Assembly (NCBI GenBank): GCA_004353515.1
Contig: SMNZ01000002.1
Coordinates: forward strand, 744,001 to 808,000
From: Alteromonadaceae bacterium M269
GTDB taxonomy: Bacteria > Pseudomonadota > Gammaproteobacteria > Enterobacterales > Alteromonadaceae
Direction: 5' to 3'
Length of the DNA stretch: 64,000 nt
This document shows positions 26,903 through 36,553 of this stretch, one piece after another. The notes beneath the pieces were generated by a model, which was not told the DNA's origin, did no database searches, and saw nothing but the letters and a program-made list of their open reading frames with translations. A program made the position numbers and the translations under genes. Each line of letters starts with the position of its first letter. The first letter of the stretch is position 1.

Positions 26903-28159
26903 ATGCTTTCACGCAACATGACTATTGCTGATTTTGATCCTGAGTTATCAGACGCTATTGCTAAAGAAACTCAACGCCAAGAACATCACATTGAGCTAAT
27001 TGCCTCAGAAAACTACTGTAGCCCACGCGTACTTGAAGCTCAGGGCTCTCAGTTAACCAATAAGTACGCTGAAGGCTACCCTGGAAAGCGTTATTACGGT
27101 GGTTGTGAGTACGTTGATATCGCAGAAGATCTTGCAATAGAAAGAGCGAAACAGCTTTTTGGTGCGGACTACGCGAACGTACAACCGCATGCAGGTTCTC
27201 AAGCTAACTCTGCGGTCTTTATGGCATTAATAAACGCGGGTGACACAGTGTTAGGTATGAGCCTAGCGGATGGTGGACACTTAACGCACGGTTCTCATGT
27301 TAACTTTTCCGGTAAAACCTATAACGCTATCCAGTACGGATTAGATTCGGAAACAGGTGAAATCGACTATGCACAAATCGAAGCATTAGCTCTTGAGCAT
27401 AAGCCTAAGATGATTATTGGTGGTTTCTCAGCCTATTCTGGTGTTGTCGATTGGGCTAAATATCGTGAAATTGCTGATAAAGTGGGTGCTTATTTATTAG
27501 TTGATATGGCTCACGTTGCAGGACTAGTTGCTGCTGGCATTTACCCTAACCCTGTTCCTCATGCACACGTTGTAACAACGACTACGCACAAAACACTGGC
27601 TGGCCCAAGAGGTGGATTAATTCTTTCTGCTTGTGGTGACGAAGCGCTTTATAAAAAGTTTAACAGTGCGGTTTTCCCTGGTGGTCAAGGTGGTCCTTTG
27701 TGTCATGTTATCGCTGCAAAAGCGGTTGCCTTTAAGGAAGCGTTACAACCAGAATTTAAAGAGTACCAACAGCAAGTCGTTGTTAACGCTAAGGCTATGG
27801 TTTCTGTTATGCAAGAGCGTGGCTATAAGATTGTCTCGAACGGTACAGATAACCACTTGTTCTTGTTAGACCTGATTGATAAAGATATTACGGGTAAAGA
27901 TGCTGATGCAGCATTAGGTACTGCGAATATTACTGTAAACAAGAACGCTGTGCCTAACGATCCTCGTTCACCTTTCGTGACGAGCGGATTGCGTATCGGT
28001 TCTCCTGCTATTACACGCCGTGGCTTTAAGCAGGCTGAAGCAGAACAGGTTGCGACTTGGATTTGTGATGTGCTTGATAATATGGGTGATGAAAGTGTTA
28101 TAGAACGCGTACGTAACGAAGTCGTTGAGTTGTGCACTAAGTTCCCTGTATACGCATAA
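26903..28159 (+). CDS. glyA: Serine hydroxymethyltransferase
   Basis: PLP enzyme interconverting serine and glycine with tetrahydrofolate, the main source of one-carbon units. It has 418 residues. The PLP-lysine motif is [16 protein letters not shown], the N-terminal signature is [21 protein letters not shown], and [14 protein letters not shown] is present. The glyA-nrdR-rib order is conserved in gammaproteobacteria. A possible -10 (TATAGA) lies near 26860. A strong terminator follows at 28181-28209. Confidence 0.98.
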   Translation: MLSRNMTIADFDPELSDAIAKETQRQEHHIELIASENYCSPRVLEAQGSQLTNKYAEGYPGKRYYGGCEYVDIAEDLAIERAKQLFGADYANVQPHAGSQANSAVFMALINAGDTVLGMSLADGGHLTHGSHVNFSGKTYNAIQYGLDSETGEIDYAQIEALALEHKPKMIIGGFSAYSGVVDWAKYREIADKVGAYLLVDMAHVAGLVAAGIYPNPVPHAHVVTTTTHKTLAGPRGGLILSACGDEALYKKFNSAVFPGGQGGPLCHVIAAKAVAFKEALQPEFKEYQQQVVVNAKAMVSVMQERGYKIVSNGTDNHLFLLDLIDKDITGKDADAALGTANITVNKNAVPNDPRSPFVTSGLRIGSPAITRRGFKQAEAEQVATWICDVLDNMGDESVIERVRNEVVELCTKFPVYA

Positions 28160-28180
28160 TTTCACACCATTTTAAGTTTC

Positions 28181-28209
28181 AAAACCTCTTACATGTGTAA
28201 GAGGTTTTT
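28181..28209 (+). terminator. Terminator after glyA
   Basis: AAAACCTCTTACA pairs exactly with TGTAAGAGGTTTT across a TG centre, and the right arm runs into TTTTT. It lies 22 bases after the glyA stop. Confidence 0.85.
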
Positions 28210-28261
28210 GCTTTTGTAAGTGCTGCTGTTTAAAAACAGCCTCTAGTTCAAAGCGCTACGC

Positions 28262-28279
28262 TGCTATATAATGCGCCCT
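28262..28279 (+). promoter_or_regulatory. Extended -10 promoter with GC-rich discriminator upstream of nrdR
   Basis: TGCTATATAAT followed by GCGCCC lies about 57 bases upstream of nrdR. The extended -10 plus GC-rich discriminator is the form typical of growth-rate or ppGpp-controlled promoters. An almost identical box precedes ribH (31965-31980). No clear -35 is visible. Confidence 0.55.
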
Positions 28280-28328
28280 CTCTAATTAACTGTTGTACCC
28301 GCTCGTATAACTCTGGAGTTTCACTCTC

Positions 28329-28796
28329 ATGATATGTCCTTTTTGCTCCATGAAAGACACCAAAGTCATTGATTCAAGGCTTGTTGCTAATGGTGGACAA
28401 GTCAGACGCAGACGTGAATGTATTATGTGTCATGAGCGTTTTACGACATTTGAAATGGCTGAACTCGTCATGCCTCGGATTGTTAAGCGAGACGGTTCTC
28501 GAGAGCCATTCAATGAAGATAAGCTTCGTGCGGGTATGCTGCGAGCCTTGGAAAAAAGGCCTGTTAGTACCGAACAGATTGAAGAGCAAATAAACCGCAT
28601 TAATTCATCATTGCGAGCAACTGGAGAAAGGGAAGTAGCCAGTGAGCTTATTGGTAACTTGATTATGGATGCGCTGAAAACACTGGATAAAGTGGCTTAC
28701 GTTCGCTTTGCATCTGTTTATCGCTCATTTAAAGATATTCGTGAGTTCGGTGAGGAAATCGCTCGTTTAGATGATCAAGATAAGCCAACAGGTTAG
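28329..28796 (+). CDS. nrdR: Transcriptional repressor NrdR
   Basis: A zinc-ribbon plus ATP-cone repressor of ribonucleotide reductase genes. The zinc ribbon is CPFC...CIMC (residues 3-34), and the ATP-cone follows ([15 protein letters not shown] to the C-terminus). The length of 155 is standard. The ribD start lies 3 bases after the stop, so it heads the riboflavin transcript. Confidence 0.97.
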   Translation: MICPFCSMKDTKVIDSRLVANGGQVRRRRECIMCHERFTTFEMAELVMPRIVKRDGSREPFNEDKLRAGMLRALEKRPVSTEQIEEQINRINSSLRATGEREVASELIGNLIMDALKTLDKVAYVRFASVYRSFKDIREFGEEIARLDDQDKPTG

Positions 28797-28799
28797 TCC

Positions 28800-29927
28800 A
28801 TGACATCTACAACAATGTTTACATCGACTGATGTCGGGCTGATGGCAAGAGCCATTAAGCTTGCTAGAAAAGGACAATATACAACCAGGCCTAATCCTAA
28901 TGTGGGCTGTGTTTTAGTTGATGCTAAAGGTAATATTGTTGGCGAAGGCTGGCACCAGCGAGCGGGCGAACCCCATGCTGAAGTTAATGCATTATCGCAA
29001 GCCAAGGGTAGAGCAGAAAATGGCACTGCTTATGTCACGTTAGAACCCTGTAGCCACTTCGGGCGTACGCCACCTTGTGCGGTCGCTTTAGTTGAAGCTG
29101 GCATTAAACGTGTAGTTTGTGCCATGGAAGATCCTAACCCCAAAGTATCAGGTTCAGGTTTTGATATTCTTAAGCAGGCAGGAATTGAAGTTCAAAGTGG
29201 ACTGTTGAGAGAAGAAGCTATTCTGTTGAATGAAGGCTTTATTCAAAGAATGTCTACAAAGCGCCCCTTTGTCACACTCAAAATGGCTAGTAGCTTAGAT
29301 GGCAGAACGGCGCTATCTAATGGTGTTAGTCAGTGGATTACATCGCCAGAAGCCAGAGCAGATGTCCAGCGTTACCGAGCGAAATCCAGTGCAATATTAT
29401 CCGGTTCAGGGACTGTTCTAGCCGATAACCCATCTCTCACAGTTAGACACGAAGAGCTTGGTTATTTATCAAATACATTAAGTGCCGAAAACGTGATACA
29501 GCCGACACGGGTTCTTCTTGATGCGCGTAACCAATTAAAAGCGGGTCTAAAAGTTTTTGAAAACAATGCTCCAGTAATTGTGATCAACGGAGAGCATAAT
29601 TCTTCTATACAAGCTGAGCATGTGCAGCAGCAACAAATTCTCAATGCGCAAGGTAAAGTGGATTTACCAGCGATGTTGCAGTTTTTAGCTAAGCAAGAAA
29701 TCAATGATTTGTGGATTGAAGCTGGTAGTCGATTAGCGGGTGCTTTTTTGAGAGAAAAGCTGGTTGATTGCTTGATTATTTATATGGCGCCCAAACTTAT
29801 GGGGAACAGCAGTATGGGCCTTTGTGATCTGCCAGAGTTTGAAAACATGGAAGAGATTATCAATCTTTCTTGGAAAGATATGAGAATGGTTGGCAGTGAT
29901 CTAAAAATGACGGCTGACATAGAATAA
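28800..29927 (+). CDS. ribD: Bifunctional riboflavin deaminase/reductase RibD
   Basis: Catalyses the deamination and the side-chain reduction steps of riboflavin synthesis. The N-terminal deaminase has zinc motifs HAEVNAL and PCSHFGRTPPC. The C-terminal reductase domain starts near KRPFVTLKMASSLDGRTA, with the NADPH-binding part around WIEAGSRLAGAFL. Both domains look complete in 375 residues. It is located between nrdR and ribE. Confidence 0.96.
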   Translation: MTSTTMFTSTDVGLMARAIKLARKGQYTTRPNPNVGCVLVDAKGNIVGEGWHQRAGEPHAEVNALSQAKGRAENGTAYVTLEPCSHFGRTPPCAVALVEAGIKRVVCAMEDPNPKVSGSGFDILKQAGIEVQSGLLREEAILLNEGFIQRMSTKRPFVTLKMASSLDGRTALSNGVSQWITSPEARADVQRYRAKSSAILSGSGTVLADNPSLTVRHEELGYLSNTLSAENVIQPTRVLLDARNQLKAGLKVFENNAPVIVINGEHNSSIQAEHVQQQQILNAQGKVDLPAMLQFLAKQEINDLWIEAGSRLAGAFLREKLVDCLIIYMAPKLMGNSSMGLCDLPEFENMEEIINLSWKDMRMVGSDLKMTADIE

Positions 29928-29986
29928 TATTTTGTGCTCGTTGGGCTTTGTTTTGATGCCCATGAGAGTGATAGGTTGAGGTGATT

Positions 29987-30655
29987 ATGTTTACTGGAAT
30001 TATAGAAGCGTTAGGCACAGTATCCCGTATGGAGCCTCGTGGTGGTGATGTTCGCCTGACAGTATCAACTGGCAAGCTGGATATGGGCGATGTCAAATTA
30101 GGTGACAGTATTGCTGTTAACGGTGTTTGCTTAACGGCTGTCGAATTCTCTTCTGATTATTTTTGTGCTGATGTCTCGACCGAGACAGTGAAACGTACAG
30201 GCTTTGCACAATATAGCGCTGGGCAAATGGTTAATCTCGAAAAAGCCTTGATGGCAACGAGCCGGCTAGGTGGGCATATTGTCAGTGGGCATGTCGATGG
30301 ATTAGGTACCGTCTTATCTATTGCTGAAAATGCGCGTTCGATAGAAATCTGGATTCAGGCAGAAGACAATCTCGCACGTTACTTAGCCGAAAAAGGCTCT
30401 ATTACGGTTGATGGCGTGAGCCTGACTGTCAACGATGTCAATGGTGCAGAGTTCATGTTGACGCTTATACCTCATACGCTACAAGAAACCATTATCCAAC
30501 ATTATAAAGTGGGTACTAAAGTGAATCTTGAGGTCGACGTGATAGCCCGCTATGTCGAGCGATTAGTGCTAGGTGATAAAGCGGCTGTAAAGAACGAGAA
30601 AAGTGATATCAGTATGAAGCTACTAGCTGAAAGCGGCTACTTAAATAGGCGCTAG
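29987..30655 (+). CDS. ribE: Riboflavin synthase
   Basis: Dismutates two lumazine molecules to riboflavin. The N-terminal MFTGIIEALG is diagnostic. Two homologous barrel halves follow, each with its NGVCLT or DGVSLTV motif, plus SRLGGHIVSGHVDG. ATG 29987, with TTGAGGTG upstream, is preferred over GTG 29981. The 59-base gap after ribD shows no FMN riboswitch. Confidence 0.97.
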   Translation: MFTGIIEALGTVSRMEPRGGDVRLTVSTGKLDMGDVKLGDSIAVNGVCLTAVEFSSDYFCADVSTETVKRTGFAQYSAGQMVNLEKALMATSRLGGHIVSGHVDGLGTVLSIAENARSIEIWIQAEDNLARYLAEKGSITVDGVSLTVNDVNGAEFMLTLIPHTLQETIIQHYKVGTKVNLEVDVIARYVERLVLGDKAAVKNEKSDISMKLLAESGYLNRR

Positions 30656-30759
30656 TAGGCTTGCGCTGATATATCTCATATAGACACGAAAAGAAATCTT
30701 CAAATCCTAGGGTACAAATTACCCAAGGTTATTTACATTCAAATAAGGTTTAACAAGGC

Positions 30760-31866
30760 ATGGCACTAAATAGCATTGAAGAAATAATCGAAGATATCCG
30801 CCAAGGAAAAATGGTTATTTTGATGGACGATGAGGACCGCGAGAACGAAGGCGATCTCATCCTTGCTGCTGAGCATACGACACCAGAAGCGATTAACTTT
30901 ATGGTAACGCATGCGAGAGGGTTGGTTTGCTTGCCTATGACGCAAGAGCGCTGCAAAAGGCTTGAGCTGCCATTGATGGTTGATAAAAATGAAGCACAGT
31001 TTTCCACTAATTTTACTGTTTCAATTGAAGCTGCTGAAGGTGTGACTACTGGGATTTCTGCGGCTGACAGAGCGAAAACTATCCTGGCTGCTGTGAATCC
31101 GGATGCTAAAGCGTCTGATATTGTTCAACCTGGTCACATATTCCCATTGATCGCCAAGCAAGGTGGCGTATTGAATCGCTCTGGTCATACAGAAGCCGGC
31201 GTAGATTTAGCGCGTTTAGCAGGTTGTGAGCCAGCGTCAGTTATTGTTGAGATTCTTAATGAAGATGGCACCATGGCACGCCGTCCGGAATTAGAAGTCT
31301 TTGCAGAAAAGCATGGACTGAAGATCGGAACTATTGCTGATCTCATCGAATATCGTAACCTGAATGAAACAACTATTGAGAAAGTTGCTGAGTGCAAGCT
31401 ACCGACGGATTTTGGCGAGTTTGAATTAATTACATTTAAAGATGTGATTGATAACCAAATTCATTTTGCCTTGACAAAAGGTGACGTTAAAGCCGATGAG
31501 CCGACGCTAGTGCGTGTGCATTTGCACGACACTTTTAATGACTTGCTATACTCAAATCGAGCGTTAGAAAGAAGCCTCGGTTTAGCAGAAGCGATGAAAG
31601 CAATTGCTGCTGAAGGTGGTGTATTGGTTCTACTAGGTAAAGATGAAGATATCTTGAGTCAGGTTCTGCGTTTTCAGGCGGAAGACGAAGGTGAAAGATC
31701 ACCGGGTGCTAAATGGCAAGGGACATCTAGAACAGTCGGTGTTGGAAGCCAAATATTATCGACTTTAGGTGTTCAGAAGATGCGCTTGCTGAGTAAGCCG
31801 AAGAAATATCATGCGCTCTCGGGCTATGGGCTCGAAGTAGTTGAATATGTTTATGATGAATCATAA
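30760..31866 (+). CDS. ribB: DHBP synthase with degenerate GTP cyclohydrolase II domain (RibBX type)
   Basis: Residues 1-200 form 3,4-dihydroxy-2-butanone-4-phosphate synthase, with [31 protein letters not shown] and the GY/HTE catalytic set. Residues 205-368 correspond to the RibA fold, but the zinc-binding GDxFGSxRCDC motif is replaced by [15 protein letters not shown], with no cysteines. The second half is therefore unlikely to be an active GTP cyclohydrolase II. Such RibBX proteins are known in proteobacteria, so a separate ribA should exist elsewhere. It is in the rib cluster, and I saw no FMN riboswitch upstream. Confidence 0.92.
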   Translation: MALNSIEEIIEDIRQGKMVILMDDEDRENEGDLILAAEHTTPEAINFMVTHARGLVCLPMTQERCKRLELPLMVDKNEAQFSTNFTVSIEAAEGVTTGISAADRAKTILAAVNPDAKASDIVQPGHIFPLIAKQGGVLNRSGHTEAGVDLARLAGCEPASVIVEILNEDGTMARRPELEVFAEKHGLKIGTIADLIEYRNLNETTIEKVAECKLPTDFGEFELITFKDVIDNQIHFALTKGDVKADEPTLVRVHLHDTFNDLLYSNRALERSLGLAEAMKAIAAEGGVLVLLGKDEDILSQVLRFQAEDEGERSPGAKWQGTSRTVGVGSQILSTLGVQKMRLLSKPKKYHALSGYGLEVVEYVYDES

Positions 31867-31964
31867 ATAAATATACTCTTCACGGAAATCTATTGAGTAT
31901 AAAGGTCTGCGTTAGTAAGACGATAAAACAGTATAAAAAATATCATCCAATCAAAAGCGGTGTA

Positions 31965-31980
31965 TGCTATATTATGCGCC
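31965..31980 (+). promoter_or_regulatory. Extended -10 promoter with GC-rich discriminator upstream of ribH
   Basis: TGCTATATTAT followed by GCGCC lies 31-46 bases upstream of the ribH ATG. It matches the box upstream of nrdR at 14 of 15 positions. This suggests ribH-nusB-thiL-pgpA has its own promoter, separate from upstream rib transcription. Confidence 0.55.
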
Positions 31981-32010
31981 GTTTTTTTCAGCTAATAGGC
32001 ACTAAAAATT

Positions 32011-32484
32011 ATGAATGTCATTGAAGGCAATGTACGTGCAACCGGCAAAAAGTTTGCCGTAGTCGTTTCTCGTTTTAACAGTTTTGTGGTTGAAAGCCTT
32101 GTCGATGGTGCATTAGACACACTTGAACGTCACGGAGAAGTTAACTCTGATGATATCACTGTTGTGAGAGTGCCCGGCGCCTACGAACTTCCAGTTGTTG
32201 CGAAGAAACTTGCTGAGAAAGGTAAATACGACGCGATTATTGCACTGGGTGCTGTTATCCGTGGTGGAACTCCTCATTTTGATTTTGTTGCAGGCGAATG
32301 TAACAAAGGCCTTGCTCAGGTATCACTTGAGTTTGGTATTCCTGTTTCTTTCGGCGTTCTGACTGTTGATACTATCGAACAAGCTATTGAACGCTCTGGT
32401 ACTAAAGCAGGCAATAAAGGCTCTGAAGCGACATTAGGTGCGCTTGAGATGGTTAATGTCATTGATATGATTGAAGGGGCCTAA
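32011..32484 (+). CDS. ribH: 6,7-dimethyl-8-ribityllumazine synthase
   Basis: Condenses the RibD pathway product with the RibB product to lumazine, usually as an icosahedral shell. Active-site stretches are [25 protein letters not shown] and [16 protein letters not shown]. Its 157 residues are typical. The stop overlaps the nusB start by one base (TAATG), so the two are translationally coupled. Confidence 0.97.
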   Translation: MNVIEGNVRATGKKFAVVVSRFNSFVVESLVDGALDTLERHGEVNSDDITVVRVPGAYELPVVAKKLAEKGKYDAIIALGAVIRGGTPHFDFVAGECNKGLAQVSLEFGIPVSFGVLTVDTIEQAIERSGTKAGNKGSEATLGALEMVNVIDMIEGA

Positions 32485-32906
32485 TGAAGCCTTCTGCACG
32501 ACGTAAAGCAAGAGAACTTGCCGTACAAGCGGTCTATTCTTGGCAGATGACAAACAATGATGTGGAGCAAGTAGAGCTCCATATTGCAACAACTAATAAT
32601 ATGAAAAAGGTTGATATGGCCTTTTTCCAAGAGTTGTTGCGAAGTGTTGTTTCTGAATGTGATGAATTAGACGCTATCATTAAACCCTATTTAGGGCGCT
32701 TACCTGAAGAACTCGATCCTATCGAAAAGGCTATCTTGCGTATTGCGACATACGAGCTTAAGCAACGTATTGATGTGCCATATAAAGTTGTTATTAACGA
32801 AGCGATTGAACTTGCGAAGATTTTTGGTGCCGAAGAAAGCCATAAGTTTATTAATGGTGTGTTAGACAAAGCCATTAAGACACTTCGCAAACACGAAAAA
32901 GCATAA
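32484..32906 (+). CDS. nusB: Transcription antitermination protein NusB
   Basis: A helical protein that, with NusE, binds boxA RNA in rRNA antitermination complexes. The N-terminal Arg-rich RRKARELAVQAVYSWQM and the C-terminal KVVINEAIELAKIFG with KFINGVLDK are diagnostic. It has 140 residues and overlaps ribH by one base. Confidence 0.97.
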   Translation: MKPSARRKARELAVQAVYSWQMTNNDVEQVELHIATTNNMKKVDMAFFQELLRSVVSECDELDAIIKPYLGRLPEELDPIEKAILRIATYELKQRIDVPYKVVINEAIELAKIFGAEESHKFINGVLDKAIKTLRKHEKA

Positions 32907-32917
32907 GACGACTTATA

Positions 32918-33880
32918 GTGAAAGAATTCAGTATTATTGAGAGCTTCTTTAAATCAGGCAGACATCAAAGACGTGATGTTGAAATTGGCATTGGTGATGA
33001 CTGCGCGGTCACTAATGTACCTGAAGGCCAATCTCTGGTTGTGACAACAGATACTTTGGTTAGTGGTGTTCACTTTCCGGAAGACACCGAAGCTAGGGCG
33101 ATTGCTCATAAAGCGATAGCGGTTAATTTAAGTGATTTAGCTGCTATGGGAGCGGAACCTGCTTGGGTGAGTCTCTCATTAAGTTTGCCGGAAGCTGATG
33201 AAGAGTGGTTAAGCGATTTCTCTCGCGGCTTGCACGAGATTACTGAGTATTACACGGTTCAGCTTATTGGTGGTGATACGGTCAAAGGGCCACTAACTAT
33301 TACCATTACTGCGCACGGTTTTATTCCTAAAGAACAAGCGTTAACTCGTAGCAAAGCGAGGCCAGGTGATTGGCTTTATGTGACCGGCACTTTGGGTGAT
33401 GCAGGACTCGCGTTTGACATTATCACGGGTAGAAAAGATGCAACGCCAGCTGATAAAGAATACTTGCTGGGTCGGTTGAACTACCCAACGCCACGAGTAT
33501 TAGCGGGTACTACGCTAAGGCGCATTGCGCATTCCTGTATTGATGTTTCTGATGGCCTGTTATCCGATGTCCAACATATTCTCAATGCCTCGAACTGCGG
33601 TGCCGTGATTCACGTTGATAAGCTGCCGATATCCAAGCCTATGATGGATTCTGTAGAGCTCTCAGAAGCGCTACGTTATGCGTTGGCAGCCGGTGATGAC
33701 TATGAGTTACTGTTTACGATTTCAGAGGAGCAAAAAGGGAATCTGGAAGTGGCGCTAGCGAATTCAAATGTTAGCGCAACGTGTATTGGGCAATTGAATG
33801 GTATGTCTGAGAAGTTAGAACTGAAATTTGAAGACGAGCCATACCACATCAATGCAAGCGGCTATCAGCACTTTGCATAA
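32918..33880 (+). CDS. thiL: Thiamine-monophosphate kinase
   Basis: Phosphorylates thiamine monophosphate to the active cofactor TPP. The ATP/Mg motifs GIGDDCAV, TDTLVSGVHF, AVNLSDLAAMG, GGDTVKG and DVSDGLLSD are present. It has 320 residues and starts at GTG, 11 bases after nusB. The stop overlaps the pgpA start by one base. Confidence 0.97.
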   Translation: MKEFSIIESFFKSGRHQRRDVEIGIGDDCAVTNVPEGQSLVVTTDTLVSGVHFPEDTEARAIAHKAIAVNLSDLAAMGAEPAWVSLSLSLPEADEEWLSDFSRGLHEITEYYTVQLIGGDTVKGPLTITITAHGFIPKEQALTRSKARPGDWLYVTGTLGDAGLAFDIITGRKDATPADKEYLLGRLNYPTPRVLAGTTLRRIAHSCIDVSDGLLSDVQHILNASNCGAVIHVDKLPISKPMMDSVELSEALRYALAAGDDYELLFTISEEQKGNLEVALANSNVSATCIGQLNGMSEKLELKFEDEPYHINASGYQHFA

Positions 33881-34368
33881 TGGATAAATCACTTCGTTCT
33901 AAGCTGAGTTTAAAAAACCCCATTCATTTTCTCGCTCTAGGGTTTGGTTCCGGGTTGGCTCCTTTTATGCCCGGGACTTTCGGCTCTTTAGCGGCGCTAC
34001 CCGTTGTTTATGTGGTCTTTTCCTTGCCGTTGGTGTTCTCCCTGATTTTGATTGCACTGAGCTGCATTGTGGGCATTTGGATCTGTGGTAAAACCGCCGA
34101 TGATATGGGCGTGCACGATCACTCTGGGATTGTGTGGGATGAAATTGCCGGAATGCTGGTGACTTTCCTTGGAATCGCAATAAGTTGGCAAACACTTGTT
34201 GCTGGTTTCTTACTTTTTAGGTTGTTTGATATCGTCAAACCTTGGCCGATCAGTTATTTGGATAAACATTTAGATGGCGGGCTAGGGATCATGCTTGATG
34301 ATATCTTAGCTGGTATAGCGGCTTGCGCTTGCTTACATGGACTTGTTTATTGGCAAGTACTTTTTTAA
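33880..34368 (+). CDS. pgpA: Phosphatidylglycerophosphatase A
   Basis: Membrane phosphatase that makes phosphatidylglycerol from PGP. The family signatures are GLAPFMPGTFGSLAALP, the acidic DHSGIVWDEIAGM and the KPWPISYLDK block, with three to four membrane segments. Its 162 residues are normal. It is the last gene of the ribH-nusB-thiL-pgpA unit and is closed by a strong terminator. Confidence 0.96.
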   Translation: MDKSLRSKLSLKNPIHFLALGFGSGLAPFMPGTFGSLAALPVVYVVFSLPLVFSLILIALSCIVGIWICGKTADDMGVHDHSGIVWDEIAGMLVTFLGIAISWQTLVAGFLLFRLFDIVKPWPISYLDKHLDGGLGIMLDDILAGIAACACLHGLVYWQVLF

Positions 34369-34402
34369 TTGCGCTTAATACCAAGAACGGTATTGAATAG
34401 AG

Positions 34403-34430
34403 AAAAGGCTGACATAGTGTCAGCCTTTTT
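34403..34430 (+). terminator. Terminator after pgpA
   Basis: A 12-bp perfect stem (AAAAGGCTGACA and its complement) with loop TAG ends in five T. It closes the rib/nusB/thiL/pgpA operon. The A-rich left flank could let it serve the facing metzincin gene as well. Confidence 0.9.
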
Positions 34431-34492
34431 TATTATCTTTTGTCTCACATTCTAAATCATCGAGAATGCATACAAGTGGAAAACAATTAGCA

Positions 34493-36520
34493 TTAACGAC
34501 GAGTATAATGTTTTAAGCGCCTTCTAAATGCGGCAACACCTAAAGCTAATATGCTGAATAAGCCATAACTGCCACCACCTCCAGAAGAGTCCTGCTGGGG
34601 TGCTGGTGGTGTATTTTCGCCATCGTTATCGACAACAGTAAAGGTAACAAACGAGGTAGCAACATTCTCGTTACCTACTGCTTCTATATTCACTGTAATG
34701 GTCTGATCAATTTCTTCAGTTGTATCATCGTTGATTGTGATAGGTACGGTTTGTTGAGTTTGACCATCAGCGAAAGTCACAATTTGATTCACTTGAACAA
34801 TGCTGTTGCCACCACCTTGAGTGAATACGCGTAAGCTTGCAGAACCAGCAGTACCATTAACCCGATTGATAATGATGTTCACAGAACCCGCGCTTTCGCT
34901 AACCGATTGACTGCTAACTGAGACATTGAACTGGCCTGCAAGTGGCTCATTGTCATTAATCGTAGCGACCTGTTGGCCACCTGTAACACTGGTTTGTTCA
35001 CTGGTAACGGATATAGCAAAAGTTTCAGTGGTTTCTGATAACAGGTCATCAATGGTCGTTATATTGACAGTTTGACTCGTTTGTCCAGCGGCAAAAACGA
35101 CACTGTTGTTAAATGGCTGATAATCTTGCCCGTTAAAGGCTGTTTGATCGGATGTTTCTATATTCACGACCAGCTCACCGTCAGAGCCGTTAACACGCTG
35201 CATCGACAAGACGATGTTTTGACCCTCGGTGACTGGAGCGACATTTGCAACGTTGACTGTGCCTATGTTGCCAGCAACACCATCATTGATAACCAAGTTT
35301 GCGGTTGCTTGTTGCCCTAAAGCACCTCTCAGTGGGTAGCGTAAAACTAAGCTCGCTTGTTCTTGACCTTCATCTAGAGAGTCAGCAACAACATCAAATG
35401 TAACTGTTGTGACTGATTCGTTGGGTGCAAAGTTTGCTCTAGCAATACCTTCGATAAAATCGGCACCTTGAATGGCTGTATCGTCAAACAATGCAACTTC
35501 AACTTCCGCACTTTCTGTCAGGTCGCCGTCTCTTGTTACAGTGATTTCTACACTTTGGTCCTGCTCGCCGACAGTAAACTGTGCATTAGAAAAATTGAAA
35601 AGACCGTTAACAGGTGCAGCAGCACCACGTTGTGAAGTCATCATTGCGTTTTCAATAATAACTCGTCTGTTATTTTCCAATCCTTCGCTACCACAGAACT
35701 CATTATTGTTCATAAGTTCAGGGTCAGAGAATGAATTGAGTGTTGAACTACCCAATGAGCTGAACATGATAGTGTTGTTACCACCGCATTGAGCCGCGTG
35801 TGCGTCGACCTCAGCAAAAGGCGGGTTATCGTCGATATCTACCTCGTGCCCAGCACCCAGGTTATGACCAATTTCATGAGTGAATACTGCATCAAAGAGC
35901 CTTTCTGCATTTCCAGTTCTTCCAGTAAAGCGATCAAACATCATGGTTAATGGACCGCCAAAATTTGCTCGGCCAAGGACGTTAGCGATATTGTCTGATT
36001 CCCTGAAATCGCGCACGTAAACGGCTATATCTGCGCCGTAGGCATTGTATATTTCGAATTCAGGGAATGGACCTTCAGGGCGAGGGTTTGGATTAAATAC
36101 TGCTGTTGTAAAGAGCGAAGAGGCACCGACAGTAATAACATTGTCGTTTGCATCGGTTTCGTCTTCGAGCATGAGCTCGTCGCCAATACTGGGAGCAATA
36201 ATCGCGTTACTGATGCGAATTTGAAATCCCATATTCTGCTCTTCAGCAACTGAATTAATGGCGTTTACCCATTCATTCATACGCATATGCGCGACTTGTT
36301 GCCCAAGAATGCCGACATAGCTGTTTTGGAAGAAGAACATCACATCAATAATGGTGTCCTCCTCTTGCAGAGCAGCCAGGGTTTGGGCATCGATAACGAG
36401 TTCACTCAAACGCAGCGCATTCGCTGGGTTGTTTTCGTCCATAACGATGTAATCGTTTGAGTAAGAATATGAGCTTGAAAGTAAACAAACTGTCGATAAT
36501 GCTAACAGTGTCTTTTTCAT
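34493..36520 (-). CDS. Secreted metzincin with Calx-beta repeats and GlyGly-CTERM tail
   Basis: A 675-residue secreted zinc endopeptidase. It has a signal peptide (about 1-21) and a reprolysin-like catalytic domain with HEIGHNLGAGH (residues 215-225, the HExxHxxGxxH pattern). About three Calx-beta-like repeats follow (roughly 306-410, 413-520 and 525-635, recurring DD/DN turns and TAFNGQDYQP-like strands). The C-terminus has a Gly-rich SSGGGGSYG, a hydrophobic helix and RRRLKHYTRR, the layout of a GlyGly-CTERM sorting signal. Such tails are cut by rhombosortase after type II secretion. The substrate is unknown, and it stands alone. Confidence 0.88.
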   Translation of the reverse strand: MKKTLLALSTVCLLSSSYSYSNDYIVMDENNPANALRLSELVIDAQTLAALQEEDTIIDVMFFFQNSYVGILGQQVAHMRMNEWVNAINSVAEEQNMGFQIRISNAIIAPSIGDELMLEDETDANDNVITVGASSLFTTAVFNPNPRPEGPFPEFEIYNAYGADIAVYVRDFRESDNIANVLGRANFGGPLTMMFDRFTGRTGNAERLFDAVFTHEIGHNLGAGHEVDIDDNPPFAEVDAHAAQCGGNNTIMFSSLGSSTLNSFSDPELMNNNEFCGSEGLENNRRVIIENAMMTSQRGAAAPVNGLFNFSNAQFTVGEQDQSVEITVTRDGDLTESAEVEVALFDDTAIQGADFIEGIARANFAPNESVTTVTFDVVADSLDEGQEQASLVLRYPLRGALGQQATANLVINDGVAGNIGTVNVANVAPVTEGQNIVLSMQRVNGSDGELVVNIETSDQTAFNGQDYQPFNNSVVFAAGQTSQTVNITTIDDLLSETTETFAISVTSEQTSVTGGQQVATINDNEPLAGQFNVSVSSQSVSESAGSVNIIINRVNGTAGSASLRVFTQGGGNSIVQVNQIVTFADGQTQQTVPITINDDTTEEIDQTITVNIEAVGNENVATSFVTFTVVDNDGENTPPAPQQDSSGGGGSYGLFSILALGVAAFRRRLKHYTRR

Positions 36521-36553
36521 GGGGTAACCTTTGTTTTATCTATCTACAAAATA

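Noticed and set aside
29928-30759. FMN riboswitch expected near ribE or ribB
   Set aside because: I looked for the conserved RFN element pieces in the gaps before ribE and ribB and did not find them.
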